A DNA stretch of 5,617 bases from Bacteroidales bacterium (GTDB lineage: Bacteria; Bacteroidota; Bacteroidia; Bacteroidales; JAADGE01), in assembly GCA_024762915.1 (NCBI GenBank), contig JANTGL010000187.1, positions 1 to 5,617 of the forward strand, given 5' to 3'. Each line of letters opens with the position of its first letter. Within the stretch, counting starts at the first letter, position 1. Below the pieces are notes generated by a model that saw nothing but the letters and a program-made list of their open reading frames with translations, was not told the origin of the DNA and searched no databases. Of the stretch, positions 5,426 to 5,617 are shown piece after piece. The position numbers and the translations under genes are program-made.

Positions 5426-5617
5426 TTATTGCAAATATTTCTCTTTATCAATTATTCTCAGTTTAATTCGATTACCTATTAAATACATAACAGGAACCAT
5501 AATTAAAGTTAAGAATGTGGCAAATGCTAATCCGAAGATAACGGTCCAAGCCAAAGGACCCCAGAAAATGGCATTATCACCTCCGAAATAAATATTCGGT
5601 GCAAAATGTGTCATAAA
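5426..5617 (-). CDS. RND-family efflux pump inner-membrane subunit, C-terminal end only
   Basis: The frame is open to the window edge and gives the last 63 residues of a protein that normally has about 1000-1050. It resembles the end of AcrB/HAE1-type and heavy-metal (HME) RND pumps, proton-driven exporters that work in the inner membrane with a periplasmic adaptor and a TolC-like outer membrane channel. The fragment shows the segment before the last helix (FGGDNAIFWGPLAWTVIFG), the last transmembrane helix (FATFLTLIMVPVMYLIGN) with the typical VPVMY ending, and a short basic cytoplasmic tail (RIKLRIIDKEKYLQ). The Met at 5614 is internal and not a start. No adaptor or TolC gene follows it in this window; that is expected when the pump gene is last in its operon. 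Substrate class cannot be told from this piece. Confidence 0.88.
   Translation of the reverse strand, partial: FMTHFAPNIYFGGDNAIFWGPLAWTVIFGLAFATFLTLIMVPVMYLIGNRIKLRIIDKEKYLQ

Noticed and set aside
5296..5432. Three copies of TTTATTGC (5296-5303, 5326-5333, 5425-5432), possible remnant of a duplicated RND 3' end
   Set aside because: Only eight bases match, the flanks do not align, and such words are expected in AT-rich DNA.
5403..5591. Plus-strand open frame of 62 codons at the right edge
   Set aside because: It is the complement of the RND pump C-terminus, which is a convincing family match on the minus strand.

Overview
The window looks like chromosomal DNA of a Bacteroidota bacterium, probably Bacteroidales or a near relative. 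Three things point there. The DNA is strongly AT-rich (about one third G+C by eye, not counted). No start codon has a clear Shine-Dalgarno sequence. Several intergenic gaps hold boxes matching the Bacteroidota -7 promoter element TAnnTTTG. The gene families fit as well: a two-copy CGC-type DUF1573 secreted protein and an RND pump whose C-terminus resembles Bacteroidota pumps. The assignment is inferred from composition and family resemblance, not from a marker gene phylogeny.

Layout: 1-519 is the 3' end of an elongation factor G gene (fusA type, domains IV-V), closed by a clear hairpin terminator (531-567). Then come a ten-helix EamA/DMT family permease (619-1530); a membrane-anchored or secreted TPR protein with a TTG start (1583-2689); a 73-residue protein with one C-terminal membrane helix (2703-2924); a FecCD/BtuC-type ABC importer permease (2935-3936); and a secreted DUF1573 protein (4033-5187) with its own promoter and a strong terminator (5208-5238). 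From the right edge, on the minus strand, the last 63 residues of an RND efflux pump run in (5617-5426) and converge on the DUF1573 gene.

The TPR gene, the small membrane protein gene and the FecCD permease are separated by only 13 and 10 bases and have no terminator between them, so they are probably one operon, perhaps started at the TAnnTTTG box at 1545-1552. The permease gene 619-1530 lies 52 bases upstream with no visible terminator and may read into it. No ATP-binding protein or substrate-binding protein follows the FecCD permease, so its partners must be encoded elsewhere and its substrate cannot be named.

Most of the window is ordinary housekeeping and transport. The items most worth a second look are an EF-G C-terminus unlike the usual Bacteroides FusA, a 13-bp all-AT inverted repeat that ends at the base before the TTG start of the TPR gene, three promoter-like repeats at 20-21 base spacing before the permease gene, the uncharacterised small tail-anchored protein, and the orphan FecCD permease. 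I see no sign of a defence system, CRISPR array, insertion sequence, tRNA or rRNA.
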